From Kordia sp050633145 (lineage in GTDB: Bacteria > Bacteroidota > Bacteroidia > Flavobacteriales > Flavobacteriaceae), in assembly GCF_050633145.1 (NCBI RefSeq), contig NZ_JBOEFY010000015.1, forward strand, positions 173,830 through 237,829: a stretch of 64,000 nt of DNA. Reading direction: 5' to 3'. This document shows, one piece after another, positions 51,746 through 61,035 of the stretch. The position numbers were made by a program, and so were the translations under genes. Under the pieces are notes generated by a model. It worked only from the letters and a program-made list of their open reading frames with translations. It was not told the DNA's origin and did not search any database. The number at the start of each line of letters is the position of its first letter. The stretch's first letter is position 1.

Positions 51746-52561
51746 TTATTCTTCTGAGAATCTTTCAATAACTTCCTGACTAACACCTGTGTTAGAAAAT
51801 CCGCCGTCGTTGTATAGATTTTGCATCGTTACTCGCTTTGTTAAGTCCGAGAATAATGATACTGTATAGTTTGCACAATCTAACGCAGTCGCATTACCAA
51901 GCGGCGACATTTTTTCTGCATACGAGATAAATCCTCCAAACCCTTTTACTCCTTGTCCAGCCGTAGTTGGTGTTGGTGATTGGGAGATGGTATTTACACG
52001 TACTTTTTTCTCTTTTCCAAAGAAATAACCAAAACTACGTGCAATAGATTCCAAATAGGCTTTGTTATCTGCCATATCGTTGTAATCTGGGAATGTACGT
52101 TGTGCAGCCATGTATGTTAACGCTACAATACTTCCCCACTCACTCATTGCATCAGTTTTGTAAAGTGTTTGCATTACTTTGTGAAAAGATACCGCAGAAA
52201 CATCCCAACCTTTGGTCATCCAATCGTATTTTAAATCTGTATAATGTCTTCCTTTACGAACATTTACAGACATTCCAATAGAATGTAATACAAAGTCAAT
52301 TTTTCCGCCAAGGATTTCCATTGACTTGTCTACCAAGTTTTGAATGTCTTCAAGGTCTGTAGCATCTGCAGGAATAATTTCTGAACCCGTTTTTTCTGCT
52401 AGTTCTTTTATTTTCCCCATACGCATTGCAATTGGTGCATTTGTTAATACAAATGTTCCGCCTTCTTCATGCACACGTTCTGCAGTTTTCCATGCAATAG
52501 AGTTTTCATCTAAAGCACCAAATATGATTCCTCTTTTTCCTTTTAATAAGTTATATGACAT
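51746..52561 (-). CDS. fabI: Enoyl-[acyl-carrier-protein] reductase (FabI)
   Basis: A 271-residue NADH-dependent FabI: last reduction step in each fatty-acid elongation round. The Rossmann start is GKRGIIFGALDENSIAWKTA; the active-site Tyr-x-x-Met-x-x-x-Lys is YNDMADNK, preceded by LTYMAAQRTFPD. VRVNTISQSPTPTTAGQGVK is the substrate loop. Target of triclosan-type inhibitors in other organisms. It is followed by a strong terminator and is divergent in context from recN, which lies upstream in the same direction with an 83-base gap. Confidence 0.95.
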   Translation of the reverse strand: MSYNLLKGKRGIIFGALDENSIAWKTAERVHEEGGTFVLTNAPIAMRMGKIKELAEKTGSEIIPADATDLEDIQNLVDKSMEILGGKIDFVLHSIGMSVNVRKGRHYTDLKYDWMTKGWDVSAVSFHKVMQTLYKTDAMSEWGSIVALTYMAAQRTFPDYNDMADNKAYLESIARSFGYFFGKEKKVRVNTISQSPTPTTAGQGVKGFGGFISYAEKMSPLGNATALDCANYTVSLFSDLTKRVTMQNLYNDGGFSNTGVSQEVIERFSEE

Positions 52562-52644
52562 GCTTGTTTATTTTAGTCGTTTGCTGGTTCAAAGATATGG
52601 TAAAAGATTGAATTGATCGATTTCTACGATTCGAATCTTCTTTT

Positions 52645-54300
52645 TTACAATTGTAATAATTCTTTTGCGTTTGCCAAGGCTGAATCTGAGATTTTAGCAC
52701 CACTTAACATCTGCGCAATTTCCTGTATACGTTCTTCTGTTTGCAATTGTTTTAATTGCGTGGTTGTCACTTCGTTTATGTCTTGCTTATAGACTTTAAA
52801 ATGTTGCTTTCCTTTGGCAGCAATTTGTGGTAAATGCGTAATAGAAAATACTTGCATGCTTTTACTCATTTGCTGCATGATTTTTGCCATTTTATTGGCT
52901 ACTTCTCCCGAAACTCCTGTATCAATTTCGTCAAACATAATCGTAGGCAATTGCATGTATTTAGATAAGATAGCTTTGATACACAACATTACTCGTGATA
53001 ATTCTCCACCAGAAGCTGCTTTTTTCAACTCGTTGAAGTTTCCTCCTTTGTTGGCAGCAAATAAGAATTGTAAATCGTCCATTCCGTTTGAATAGAATTG
53101 ATTGGCCAATTGTACCTTAATATCAAAGCGTGCATTTGGCATACCCAATGTTGCCAGCATATTTTCTAGTTGCTGCACCAGTGTTGGAATCCCTTTAGAA
53201 CGTTTTGCGTGAATTGTTTTTGCTATTTGCTTGAGTTGTTTGCTCAGTTCTTGCAATTCTTTTTCTTTTGCTAGAATGACCTCATCTATGTTTTCTGAAA
53301 CGGAAGCTTTTTCTGAAAGTTCTGATTGAATCGATAGTAGTTCTTCAACCGTTAGTACATTGTGTTTTTTCTGTAGATCGAATATTTTTTGAAGTTTTCC
53401 TGAGATTTCTTCAAATACTGATGAATCAAAAGAAACTTCTCCTTGCAAGTTGATGATTTCATTGTAAATATCATCCAATTCAATATAAGAGCTTTTTACA
53501 CGTGCTGCCAGTTGCTGAAATTCAGGTGCAATATCTGCCAGTTTCCCTGAAGCTGCTTGCAATTCTGAAAGCAAATTTAATACACCTATTTGTTCGTCCG
53601 AGAGTATTTGTTCGGAAGCACTTAAATTCGTTTTGATGTCTTCTGCATTATTCAAGCGTTCATACTGTGCTTCCAAATCGGCAAGAATCAAACCTTCTAA
53701 TTTAGCTTCTTCCAATTCTTTAAGCAAGAACATATTATAATCATGCTCTTTTTCTAAAGCTGCACGTTCTTTTTGTATGTTTCGTAATTCTTTTTCTGTG
53801 GATTGATATTTTTTTAATACGGTTTGATACGAATCAACTTCATCAGAAACAGCTGCCAATATATCAATCACTTGAAATTGAAATTGATTGTCTGTTAGCT
53901 GTAATGTTTGATGTTGTGAATGGATGTCTATCAATTGATCGCCCAAAGCATTTAATACATCCAAACGAACAGGAACATCGTTTACAAAAGCTCTCGATTT
54001 TCCAGAAGGCAATATTTCTCGGCGTATAATGGTATCGTGATCGTAATCGAGATCCTTTTCTTCAAAAAAGTTTTTAAGCTTGTACTTTTTTATAGAAAAT
54101 TCAGCTTCAATCACACATTTGTGTGTTTTGTCTTTTAAAGAAGATAAATCTGCACGCTTTCCTAATATCAATGCCAATCCGCCAAGGAGAATAGATTTTC
54201 CTGCTCCAGTTTCACCAGTAATGATCGTTAATCCTTTATCAAATTCTACTTGTAAAGAATCAATGAGTGCAAAGTTTTTTATAGAAAGTTGTGTGAGCAA
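52645..54300 (-). CDS. recN: DNA repair protein RecN
   Basis: A 551-residue SMC-like ATPase for recombinational repair of double-strand breaks. Walker A GETGAGKSILLGGLALI at residues 29-45, signature ASGGELSRVMLCIKA near 455, Walker B PTIMFDEIDTGVSGEVANKM, and the D/H loop THLPQIAAKG. The middle (about 150-380) is a coiled-coil hairpin (ELRNIQKERAALEKEHD, KEKELQELSKQLKQIAKTI). Length is usual. The gene order with DUF4835, coaBC, rpoZ and bamD is conserved in the family. Confidence 0.95.
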   Translation of the reverse strand: MLTQLSIKNFALIDSLQVEFDKGLTIITGETGAGKSILLGGLALILGKRADLSSLKDKTHKCVIEAEFSIKKYKLKNFFEEKDLDYDHDTIIRREILPSGKSRAFVNDVPVRLDVLNALGDQLIDIHSQHQTLQLTDNQFQFQVIDILAAVSDEVDSYQTVLKKYQSTEKELRNIQKERAALEKEHDYNMFLLKELEEAKLEGLILADLEAQYERLNNAEDIKTNLSASEQILSDEQIGVLNLLSELQAASGKLADIAPEFQQLAARVKSSYIELDDIYNEIINLQGEVSFDSSVFEEISGKLQKIFDLQKKHNVLTVEELLSIQSELSEKASVSENIDEVILAKEKELQELSKQLKQIAKTIHAKRSKGIPTLVQQLENMLATLGMPNARFDIKVQLANQFYSNGMDDLQFLFAANKGGNFNELKKAASGGELSRVMLCIKAILSKYMQLPTIMFDEIDTGVSGEVANKMAKIMQQMSKSMQVFSITHLPQIAAKGKQHFKVYKQDINEVTTTQLKQLQTEERIQEIAQMLSGAKISDSALANAKELLQL

Positions 54301-54370
54301 TGTAGTCGCGTTTTTATTACGTTAGTTTCAACACACAAAAATAGCGTATTGCTCTAAATTTTCGCAAGAA

Positions 54371-55261
54371 TCAGAATTTAATTTTTTCCCACTTGGTTGC
54401 GTGGAATGGCGCGACTTTGTTTAGGGTTTCTACCAATTTAACTACATTTACTTTTGGTCCACCAGAAAATATTCGTTGAATTTCATCTGCTTTGGCGTCA
54501 AAAAATGTTTGTAATAGGAAGGAATTCGGTCTACGATTGTTTAGTGCTTTAAAGAATTCTAATACGCCACTAATGGCATCTTTTCCAGCGCGAGCATCAT
54601 CTGCCATTTTATCCATTCCTACTCTATGGTAGTTGTACATTACAGTTCTGTACTCTTTATGCGTATTGTTAAGCATATTGTCTAACAATGTCCAACGTGT
54701 ACGGTTTCCATCAGCTTCTTTCCATCCTAAAAACGGACTTGATTGTGATAAGTTTACAATTTGTTGTGCTTGTGCAAAATAATTTGATCCGCCACGAAGC
54801 GCGAACGTATCTGCATCAATTCCCAAAATTACATATACATAATACGCAACTACTGATACTAAGTTTGTAGTGAAAGCATTTGGATTGTATACAATTGGTT
54901 GAAACTCTTGATAGATAAATTTAAATTGTTTGTCATTAAAGTTAAATACCGGCGATTCAAAAGATGAATTATAAATTGGACGTGATGATTGTACTTGAAT
55001 TGTTGCAATAAATTCATCAGAATTGTATTGAGATACATTGATTACCATACTACAATTAATACGTTCTGATGCCGCAAACTTTTTATTTGTCCATTGCGTT
55101 TTATTCACAAAGTCGTTCAAAGAACGTTCGAGTGTCTTAAAGATTTGTTGATTGGTTTGATTTACCTGTTGTGCATCAATCGTAATTTGACAATTGAGTT
55201 CTTGTGCAGTTATAGATGAAACTCCACATAAAAGTAAAAGACTTAAAACAAGATTACGCAT
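54371..55261 (-). CDS. DUF4835 family protein
   Basis: A 296-residue exported protein. Signal peptide MRNLVLSLLLLCGVSSITAQ, then ELNCQITIDAQQVNQTNQQI and FKTLERSLNDFVNKTQWTNK, the family start, and YYVYVILGIDADTFALRGGS and a middle HKEYRTVMYNYHRVGMDKMA. Located outside the cytoplasm; role unknown, but it is always found next to coaBC in Flavobacteria. Its first codons overlap coaBC by eight bases, so it is coupled. Confidence 0.88.
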   Translation of the reverse strand: MRNLVLSLLLLCGVSSITAQELNCQITIDAQQVNQTNQQIFKTLERSLNDFVNKTQWTNKKFAASERINCSMVINVSQYNSDEFIATIQVQSSRPIYNSSFESPVFNFNDKQFKFIYQEFQPIVYNPNAFTTNLVSVVAYYVYVILGIDADTFALRGGSNYFAQAQQIVNLSQSSPFLGWKEADGNRTRWTLLDNMLNNTHKEYRTVMYNYHRVGMDKMADDARAGKDAISGVLEFFKALNNRRPNSFLLQTFFDAKADEIQRIFSGGPKVNVVKLVETLNKVAPFHATKWEKIKF

Positions 55262-56465
55262 GGATTCGCTTTAAAATTTCATTAAATATATCAATGGCTA
55301 CTTCGGCTTTCGATTTTAACCCAAAAGCTAAGGTATTCATTTTTTTGTCAATAATAGTTACTTTATTCGTTGGTTTTCCAAATCCGGCTCCTTTATCGTT
55401 TAAAGAATTTAGCACAATCATGTCTAAATTTTTACGGGTAAGCTTTCCTTTGGCGTTTTCTAGTTCATTATTTGTTTCTAAAGCAAAACCTACTAAAAAT
55501 TGTGCTTTTTTTATTTCTCCTAATGAAGCTAAAACATCTTTTGTTTTAACCAATTCAATATGTAACGATGAATCTTTCTTTTTTATTTTCTGAGTTGCCA
55601 CATCTTTTGGTTTATAATCGGCAACTGCTGCTGAAAGAATGGCTATATCTACGGAAGAAAAATCGTTGTGTGCAGCAGTATACATGTCTTCTGCACTAAT
55701 TACATTTACTACATTTACCAATGAATGTGAAATGCTTAAATTGTTTGGTCCAGCAATTAAAGTCACCTCTGCGCCTAAGTTAGCAGCGGCACGAGCCAAT
55801 TCGAAGCCCATTTTCCCTGACGAATGATTTCCTATAAAACGCACAGGATCTATAGCTTCATAAGTTGGACCAGCGGTAATCATGACTTTTTTTCCTTTCA
55901 ACGGAAGTTTGTCCAAAATATCTTTTTCAATAAAAGCTACCATATCTTCTGGCTCTGCCATACGCCCTTCTCCAACTAAACCACTTGCCAATTCGCCACT
56001 TGTAGCGGGAATCATTGTGTTTCCAAATTTGGTAAGTTGTTCAAAAGAGTTTTTGGTAGATGGATGTTTGTACATGTCCAAATCCATTGCAGGAGCAAAA
56101 TATACTGGACATTTTGCAGAAAGATAGGTTGCTAGCAATAGATTATCGCTTGTACCTGAAGCCATTTTAGACATTGTGTTTGCTGTTGCAGGAGCAATCA
56201 ACATAAAATCTGCCCACAAACCTAATTCTACATGATTTGTCCATACTGCATTTTCGTCCTCTTCATTGGTAAAAGAGGAATGCACTGGATTTTTAGATAA
56301 TGTAGATAGTGTTAACGGCGTAATGAAGTCTTTGGCAGCAGGCGTCATAATCACTTTGATTTCAGCGCCTGCTTTTATGAATAACCGTACTAAAGAAGCT
56401 GTTTTATAAGCGGCAATGCCAGCGGTAACGCCTAATACTACTTTTTTGCCTCTTAATATTGACAT
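55254..56465 (-). CDS. coaBC: Bifunctional phosphopantothenoylcysteine decarboxylase / phosphopantothenate-cysteine ligase
   Basis: A 403-residue fusion for two steps of coenzyme A synthesis: ligation of phosphopantothenate with cysteine and decarboxylation of the product. N-terminal flavoprotein domain (about 1-190): GVTAGIAAYKTASLVRLFIK, LIAPATANTMSKMASG with the catalytic His in NHVELGLWADFML, and PAMDLDMYKHP. The C-terminal ligase domain: ITAGPTYEAIDPVRFIGNHS, SGKMGFELARAAANLGAEV, and the loop LSAAVADYKPKD. It overlaps DUF4835 and is three bases after rpoZ. Confidence 0.96.
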   Translation of the reverse strand: MSILRGKKVVLGVTAGIAAYKTASLVRLFIKAGAEIKVIMTPAAKDFITPLTLSTLSKNPVHSSFTNEEDENAVWTNHVELGLWADFMLIAPATANTMSKMASGTSDNLLLATYLSAKCPVYFAPAMDLDMYKHPSTKNSFEQLTKFGNTMIPATSGELASGLVGEGRMAEPEDMVAFIEKDILDKLPLKGKKVMITAGPTYEAIDPVRFIGNHSSGKMGFELARAAANLGAEVTLIAGPNNLSISHSLVNVVNVISAEDMYTAAHNDFSSVDIAILSAAVADYKPKDVATQKIKKKDSSLHIELVKTKDVLASLGEIKKAQFLVGFALETNNELENAKGKLTRKNLDMIVLNSLNDKGAGFGKPTNKVTIIDKKMNTLAFGLKSKAEVAIDIFNEILKRIHA

Positions 56466-56468
56466 ATA

Positions 56469-56795
56469 TTATGCTTCTTCTTTTGTGTTACGGTAGTAAA
56501 TTTTGTCTTCTAACCATTCGTGTACAGCAATTGCATGTGGCTTTGGAAGTTTTTCGTAAAATTTAGATACTTCAATTTGCTCTTTGTTTTCGAAGATTTC
56601 TTCTAAACTATCGTTATGTGTAGCAAACTCATCTAATTTTTCGATCAATTCTTTCTTAATTTCAGAGTTGATTTGAATGGCTCTTTTAGCTACAACCGAA
56701 ATTGCTTCATAAATGTTGTCCGTTGGCGCATCAAACTGATTTCTTTCGATTGTTTTTGTGCTGATTGGAGCGTCTAAGTTTTTTATATCAACCAT
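56469..56795 (-). CDS. rpoZ: DNA-directed RNA polymerase omega-like subunit
   Basis: A 108-residue protein of the RpoZ-like family found between bamD and coaBC in Bacteroidota. The SPINI...ISVVAKRAIQINSEIKKELI segment (residues about 28-52) is the omega core that wraps the beta' subunit. The C-terminal part is acidic and contains PKPHAIAVHEWLEDKIYYRN. It helps assemble RNA polymerase. The gene is separated from bamD by five bases and from coaBC by three, so it is within the operon. Confidence 0.88.
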   Translation of the reverse strand: MVDIKNLDAPISTKTIERNQFDAPTDNIYEAISVVAKRAIQINSEIKKELIEKLDEFATHNDSLEEIFENKEQIEVSKFYEKLPKPHAIAVHEWLEDKIYYRNTKEEA

Positions 56796-56800
56796 AATTG

Positions 56801-57595
56801 TTATTTTGAAATTTTTGCTAATTCTTCTGTTATAGAAGCCATAATTTTATCGGCTTCTTCTTTGTATTTTGATTCTGGGTAAAATTTAATCAACGATTTG
56901 TACGCTGATGCAGCTTCATTGAAACGACTTTCCATTAATTCTTTAAAACTTTTACCTGCTAAGTTATACATAGCATCTAGTCTTAAAAACATTGCGTCTT
57001 CTCTGAATGATGTTCCAGGGAAATCTGAAAGAAAGTTTTCTGTTGCTTTGATGGAAGCTTTGTAATCTGAAATTGTATTGTATTGTTTTGCAATTTCGTA
57101 TGCTTTCTTTTCAATCTTAGTTGTCAATTCTTCAACCATTTCATTGGCACTATCAAGATATTCTGAATCTGGATAGTTATTAATGAATCCTTGTAACTTA
57201 TTAATTGCTGTAACCGTTTCTCTTTGATCTATACTGTAACGAGGCGATTGCATGTAATAGCTTTTTGCTTCATAAAAAGAAGCAGCCTGAATACTATCAC
57301 TTTTTGGATATGAACGTACAAAACGCTCAAATTGATATCCTGAAACAATATATTGTTCAATCTCAAATAATGTGCGTCCATACAAAAATGTAACACGCTC
57401 TCCCTGTGGTTTCCCTCTAAATTTAGGTACAATCTGTTCGAAAAGTCTACTCGATTTTTTAAACTTCTTCTCTTTGTAATAACGCTCCGCAAGTTCGTAT
57501 TTTACTTTCGTATCTTCCGACTTTAATGCTTTTTGGTATTCGCTACAAGAAGCAAGCGTAGTAACAGCTAAAATTAGGTATAAGAATTTCCTCAT
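56801..57595 (-). CDS. bamD: Outer-membrane assembly factor BamD
   Basis: Lipoprotein (MRKFLYLILAVTTLASC with lipid Cys17; an ATG four codons upstream at 57607 is also possible). The 264-residue product is built of five tetratricopeptide-like repeats (AERYYKEKKFKKSSRLFEQI, AASFYEAKSYYMQSPRYSID, TKIEKKAYEIAKQYNTISDY, FLSDFPGTSFREDAMFLRL, EAASAYKSLIKFYPESKYKE) as in BamD. With BamA it inserts beta-barrel proteins into the outer membrane. It heads the operon bamD-rpoZ-coaBC-DUF4835, maybe recN. Confidence 0.92.
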   Translation of the reverse strand: MRKFLYLILAVTTLASCSEYQKALKSEDTKVKYELAERYYKEKKFKKSSRLFEQIVPKFRGKPQGERVTFLYGRTLFEIEQYIVSGYQFERFVRSYPKSDSIQAASFYEAKSYYMQSPRYSIDQRETVTAINKLQGFINNYPDSEYLDSANEMVEELTTKIEKKAYEIAKQYNTISDYKASIKATENFLSDFPGTSFREDAMFLRLDAMYNLAGKSFKELMESRFNEAASAYKSLIKFYPESKYKEEADKIMASITEELAKISK

Positions 57596-57759
57596 CTTTT
57601 TAAACATCTGGCAAAAATAGGTATTTATTATGTATTATGAAAACATTTTTAAACCGCTAAATTAACTTTACAAATCTGATTTTAGTATTCTTTATCATAG
57701 TTTTAACTTTTTTGGAAGATTTAAAGACAATTATGCTTTAAAAAAGAATATAAAATAGC

Positions 57760-58623
57760 TTATGTTTTCTTTGTAGAACGCAAACTTTCTATAACTACCG
57801 TTGCAACGATAAGTGCTCCTCCCAAATATACATTTGTCGTTGGTTTTTCCCCTAAAAAGATAAACGCTAAAATGATGCCGTAAATAGGCTGAACACTAGC
57901 AATGATACTAGCTGTACTCACCGAAAAGTATTTTAAACTTTGAACAAATAACGTGTGCCCTATTGCTGTTGTAAGCAAGGCTAGTAATACTACATACGGA
58001 TATTGTGTTGTTATTGCTGAAGTGTCTAATATGAAAACTAACGGAAATAATGCGATGGTTATGACTGCTAGTTGATACAACATTAATGTTGTTCCATGGT
58101 ACTGATCTACATGTCTTTTTAGGATTAATACACGAAAAGAATAACATAAGGCAGACAGCAATCCGAATAAGATTCCTTTTACATGAGCGCTTTCCAAGTT
58201 AAATTCTGGTACTAATAAATAAACTCCTAGAAGAATCATTATTCCAAAAAGTATGTGAATCGGATGAAATTTTACTTTTACAAAAAAGGGTTCTAGCAAG
58301 GCAGTAATAATTGGAAATGTGAATAGAGATAACATTCCTATAGCTACATTGGAGAGCTTCAATGCGTAAAAATATGTAATCCAATGTGCTCCTAAAAACA
58401 ACGCACTTAAAATCATTGTTGGTGCATCTTTTTTAGTATGCAATCCTATTTTTATGTTTTTGTATTTACAATATAAAAACAGAAGTACTACCGCCAAGAA
58501 AGCACGCCACCAAATAACAATCTCTGTAGGCATGGCTATATATTTCCCTAAAACTCCTGAAGTACTTATAAATAATGTTGCTAAATTGAGTTGCAATAGA
58601 TTATTTATCGCGTGTTTGCCCAT
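57760..58623 (-). CDS. EamA family transporter (DMT superfamily)
   Basis: A 287-residue membrane protein with ten predicted spans, as in drug/metabolite transporters of the EamA type. Two homologous halves are visible: LNLATLFISTSGVLGKYIAM ... FALKLSNVAIGMLSLFTFPI and HPIHILFGIMILLGVYLLVP ... SLKYFSVSTASIIASVQPI. The last span, YGIILAFIFLGEKPTTNVYL, is typical. Substrate unknown; amino acids or metabolites are usual. It follows the Kir channel gene by 16 bases in the same direction. Confidence 0.88.
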   Translation of the reverse strand: MGKHAINNLLQLNLATLFISTSGVLGKYIAMPTEIVIWWRAFLAVVLLFLYCKYKNIKIGLHTKKDAPTMILSALFLGAHWITYFYALKLSNVAIGMLSLFTFPIITALLEPFFVKVKFHPIHILFGIMILLGVYLLVPEFNLESAHVKGILFGLLSALCYSFRVLILKRHVDQYHGTTLMLYQLAVITIALFPLVFILDTSAITTQYPYVVLLALLTTAIGHTLFVQSLKYFSVSTASIIASVQPIYGIILAFIFLGEKPTTNVYLGGALIVATVVIESLRSTKKT

Positions 58624-58639
58624 GGTTGTCCTTTTAAAA

Positions 58640-59557
58640 CTACATTTTCTTCGTATTACTTATTTTGTGATGATCTAAAACGGTAAATCCATCTTCATCA
58701 TAATAGAATGCTTTTTCGAAAGTAACATTCATCAATAACTCTTCAAACGTATACGAATGCAGTTTGTATACTTCTTCATTGAACGCTTCATCATAATATG
58801 AAACCATAATTAAGAACTCACCATTGAGTGTTTTGAGTTCTTTTTCTGAAAATTTATACAAAGGTGAATCTTCAGTAATTTCATGCACCAAAGTCCATGT
58901 AGTTGGCAAATAGGTTATATGATCTCTTTCCAGCGCTAGCTGATAAAAATTGCGTTTATACACTTGTTCTTTATCAGCTTCTGTAATAGCTAACGTGACT
59001 TTTACACTCGGATTTATCATCACATCCCTTTTGCTATTCATCAACCGAAACATCAACGCTTTTCCTTCTTTAAAATCACGATAAATGATATTGTCACTAA
59101 ATTCTATAGATGCTTTTGGCTTGGAAAAACGCCCATACAATAGTCCAGTTATGAACGAAAAACTTAACAATCCGATCAAAGCTTGACTACTTGAAACTAT
59201 TCCAGAGAGTACATTTGTAGGCGCCATTGCTCCATATCCTAAAGTTGTAATGGTTTGTGAAGAAAAGAAAAAAGCATTCACAAAATCGACTACTAAACTT
59301 TGAGGTTCTACAGAGATGTATTCAACACCAATAAGAACATATATAGTTGCAAAGGTTATGTTTAGTACAAAGTATGCTAATAATACTAAGCAAAAAAAGC
59401 GTGTCCAACTAATATCTACCAAATATGCATACAGCGCTGAAATTCCAGCTTTGCCATGTACATGTTTTATGTTGAACGAACCGTCTTTGTTAACAATTCG
59501 TTTTGCACTTGTAGTCGAAGCAACTCCAAAACCTGGGTCTTTTACTTTTTTTGCCAT
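58640..59557 (-). CDS. Inward-rectifier potassium channel (Kir/KirBac type)
   Basis: A 305-residue channel. N-terminal slide helix (LYAYLVDISWTRFFCLVLLA), two transmembrane helices and the pore with selectivity filter TLGYGAMAP (TITTLGYG). The C-terminal cytoplasmic domain is a large beta-sandwich of immunoglobulin-like fold (about 160-300: NSKRDVMINPSVKVTLAITE, RDHITYLPTTWTLVHEITED, LYKFSEKELKTLNGEFLIM), as in KirBac1.1. It moves potassium across the inner membrane. It is separated by nine bases from dapA and 16 from the EamA gene. Confidence 0.9.
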   Translation of the reverse strand: MAKKVKDPGFGVASTTSAKRIVNKDGSFNIKHVHGKAGISALYAYLVDISWTRFFCLVLLAYFVLNITFATIYVLIGVEYISVEPQSLVVDFVNAFFFSSQTITTLGYGAMAPTNVLSGIVSSSQALIGLLSFSFITGLLYGRFSKPKASIEFSDNIIYRDFKEGKALMFRLMNSKRDVMINPSVKVTLAITEADKEQVYKRNFYQLALERDHITYLPTTWTLVHEITEDSPLYKFSEKELKTLNGEFLIMVSYYDEAFNEEVYKLHSYTFEELLMNVTFEKAFYYDEDGFTVLDHHKISNTKKM

Positions 59558-59566
59558 TTAGTTTAT

Positions 59567-60448
59567 TTATGCATTCAATGCATCTGTAAAATCATTCAAT
59601 TTTTGTTTGAGTGCATCTGAAGCTTCTATCAAAGGCAAACGTACAGTTGCTGTTGAAAGGTTCAATTTTTCAAAAACGGCTTTGATTCCCGCAGGATTTC
59701 CTTCTTCAAAAATATAATCGATAGAAGGCATCATTTCATAATGAAGTTCGTTTGCAGCTTTTACATTTCCTGCCAATCCTAAACGCACCATTTCCGAAAA
59801 TTCTTTTGGATATCCTTGTCCTATTACAGAAATAACTCCTGCTCCACCCGCAAAAACCATTGGCAAGGTAATCATATCATCACCCGAAATTACTAAGAAA
59901 TCTTTTGGAACATCTTTAATTAGTCGCATGGCTTGTACCATATCGCCTGCAGCTTCTTTTACTGCAATAATATTTTCAAAATCAGTTGCCAATCTTATAA
60001 TCGTTTCTGGCAATATGTTACTTGCAGTTCGTCCTGGGACATTATATACTACAATTGGTTTTGGACTCGCTTCAGCAATCGCTTTAAAATGCTGATAAAT
60101 TCCTTCTTGCGTAGGTTTATTATAATATGGAGAAACAGACAATACAGCATCTATATCCTGTAAATCTGTAGTTTGCAATTCATTTACAACTGCAGCAGTG
60201 TTGTTTCCGCCTATTCCTAAAATAATTGGTAAACGTTTATTATTTGCCTTTACAATTGTATCTATTACCAACTGTTTTTCTTCGTTTGTTAAAACTGCAT
60301 TTTCGGCTGTCGTTCCTAAAACAACCAAATATTCTATACCGCCTTCAATTACATGTTCAACAATATTTGTCAATGCAACTGTATCTACTGAAGTATCTGT
60401 ATTAAAAGGTGTCACCAGCGCAACTCCGGTTCCTATGAATTTCTTCAT
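59567..60448 (-). CDS. dapA: 4-hydroxy-tetrahydrodipicolinate synthase
   Basis: A 293-residue class I aldolase that condenses pyruvate and aspartate semialdehyde, the first step to diaminopimelate and lysine. Schiff-base Lys164 in IIAVKEAAGDM, Tyr135 in VVYNVPGRT with Arg140, and Thr46-Thr47 of the pyruvate site in VLGTTAEN; the YYNKPTQEGIYQHF loop carries Tyr108/109. Standard DapA length. The gene is followed by the Kir gene and preceded two bases earlier by the DUF6913 gene. Confidence 0.96.
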   Translation of the reverse strand: MKKFIGTGVALVTPFNTDTSVDTVALTNIVEHVIEGGIEYLVVLGTTAENAVLTNEEKQLVIDTIVKANNKRLPIILGIGGNNTAAVVNELQTTDLQDIDAVLSVSPYYNKPTQEGIYQHFKAIAEASPKPIVVYNVPGRTASNILPETIIRLATDFENIIAVKEAAGDMVQAMRLIKDVPKDFLVISGDDMITLPMVFAGGAGVISVIGQGYPKEFSEMVRLGLAGNVKAANELHYEMMPSIDYIFEEGNPAGIKAVFEKLNLSTATVRLPLIEASDALKQKLNDFTDALNA

Positions 60449-60450
60449 TA

Positions 60451-60960
60451 TTATAATTTATTTAGTATGTGTAAATATGTATGTAGTTCTTTTGCAAATG
60501 TTGCAACTTCGTTTTCTTTTGTTTGAATGATGACATCGTGTATTTCTTGATTGCTTCCTGCAATACCAACTTTAAATGTTGCTTTTTGCAATCCTGAAGC
60601 CAATTGTAAAGGCACACTATCATCGCTGTAATAACTGATTAATAAATCGTATGGTTTCTCTAAAAACTGCTTCAATTCATCCGTTTTTGCTTTTCCTTTC
60701 CAGCCAAAGTCTTTTTCGTAAAAAACGGGATAGTTTATTTCACGAGTTTTTAGAAAGTTTTTATGGTAACACAACACGTCGATTACTACATTTAACTTCA
60801 AACTTTTAATGATGTGCTGAAAATCTTCTAATACGTCCGCATTCACAATAACACCAACGCTTTGAATAGGTTTTGAACTTACTTCTTTCGTTGCGGTATT
60901 CTTGAGCTTTTTTGTAAGTACTTTCTTAGCTGATTTATGTTGTAATCCTTTTAAAAACAT
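60451..60960 (-). CDS. DUF6913 family protein
   Basis: A 169-residue protein, of the type found upstream of dapA in Flavobacteria. It begins MFLKGLQHKSAKKVLTKKLK, basic and lacking a signal peptide, then QSVGVIVNADVLEDFQHIIK, CYHKNFLKTREINYPVFYEK and ATFKVGIAGSNQEIHDVIIQ. A Gly-Trp pair in DFGWKGKAKTDELKQFLEKP is strongly typical. Function unknown. It precedes dapA by two bases. Confidence 0.8.
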   Translation of the reverse strand: MFLKGLQHKSAKKVLTKKLKNTATKEVSSKPIQSVGVIVNADVLEDFQHIIKSLKLNVVIDVLCYHKNFLKTREINYPVFYEKDFGWKGKAKTDELKQFLEKPYDLLISYYSDDSVPLQLASGLQKATFKVGIAGSNQEIHDVIIQTKENEVATFAKELHTYLHILNKL

Positions 60961-61005
60961 GTATGCGAGTTGATATTTGACAAAAGTACTCTTTTTCCAT
61001 AAAAA

Positions 61006-61035
61006 AAGAGATGCATGTTTGTATATGCATCTCTT
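61006..61035 (-). terminator. Orphan terminator, minus orientation
   Basis: Stem AAGAGATGCAT (61006-61016) with ATGCATCTCTT (61025-61035), eight-base loop. T-tract on the minus strand side only, so it would end a leftward transcript, but no minus-strand gene ends there. Confidence 0.6.
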
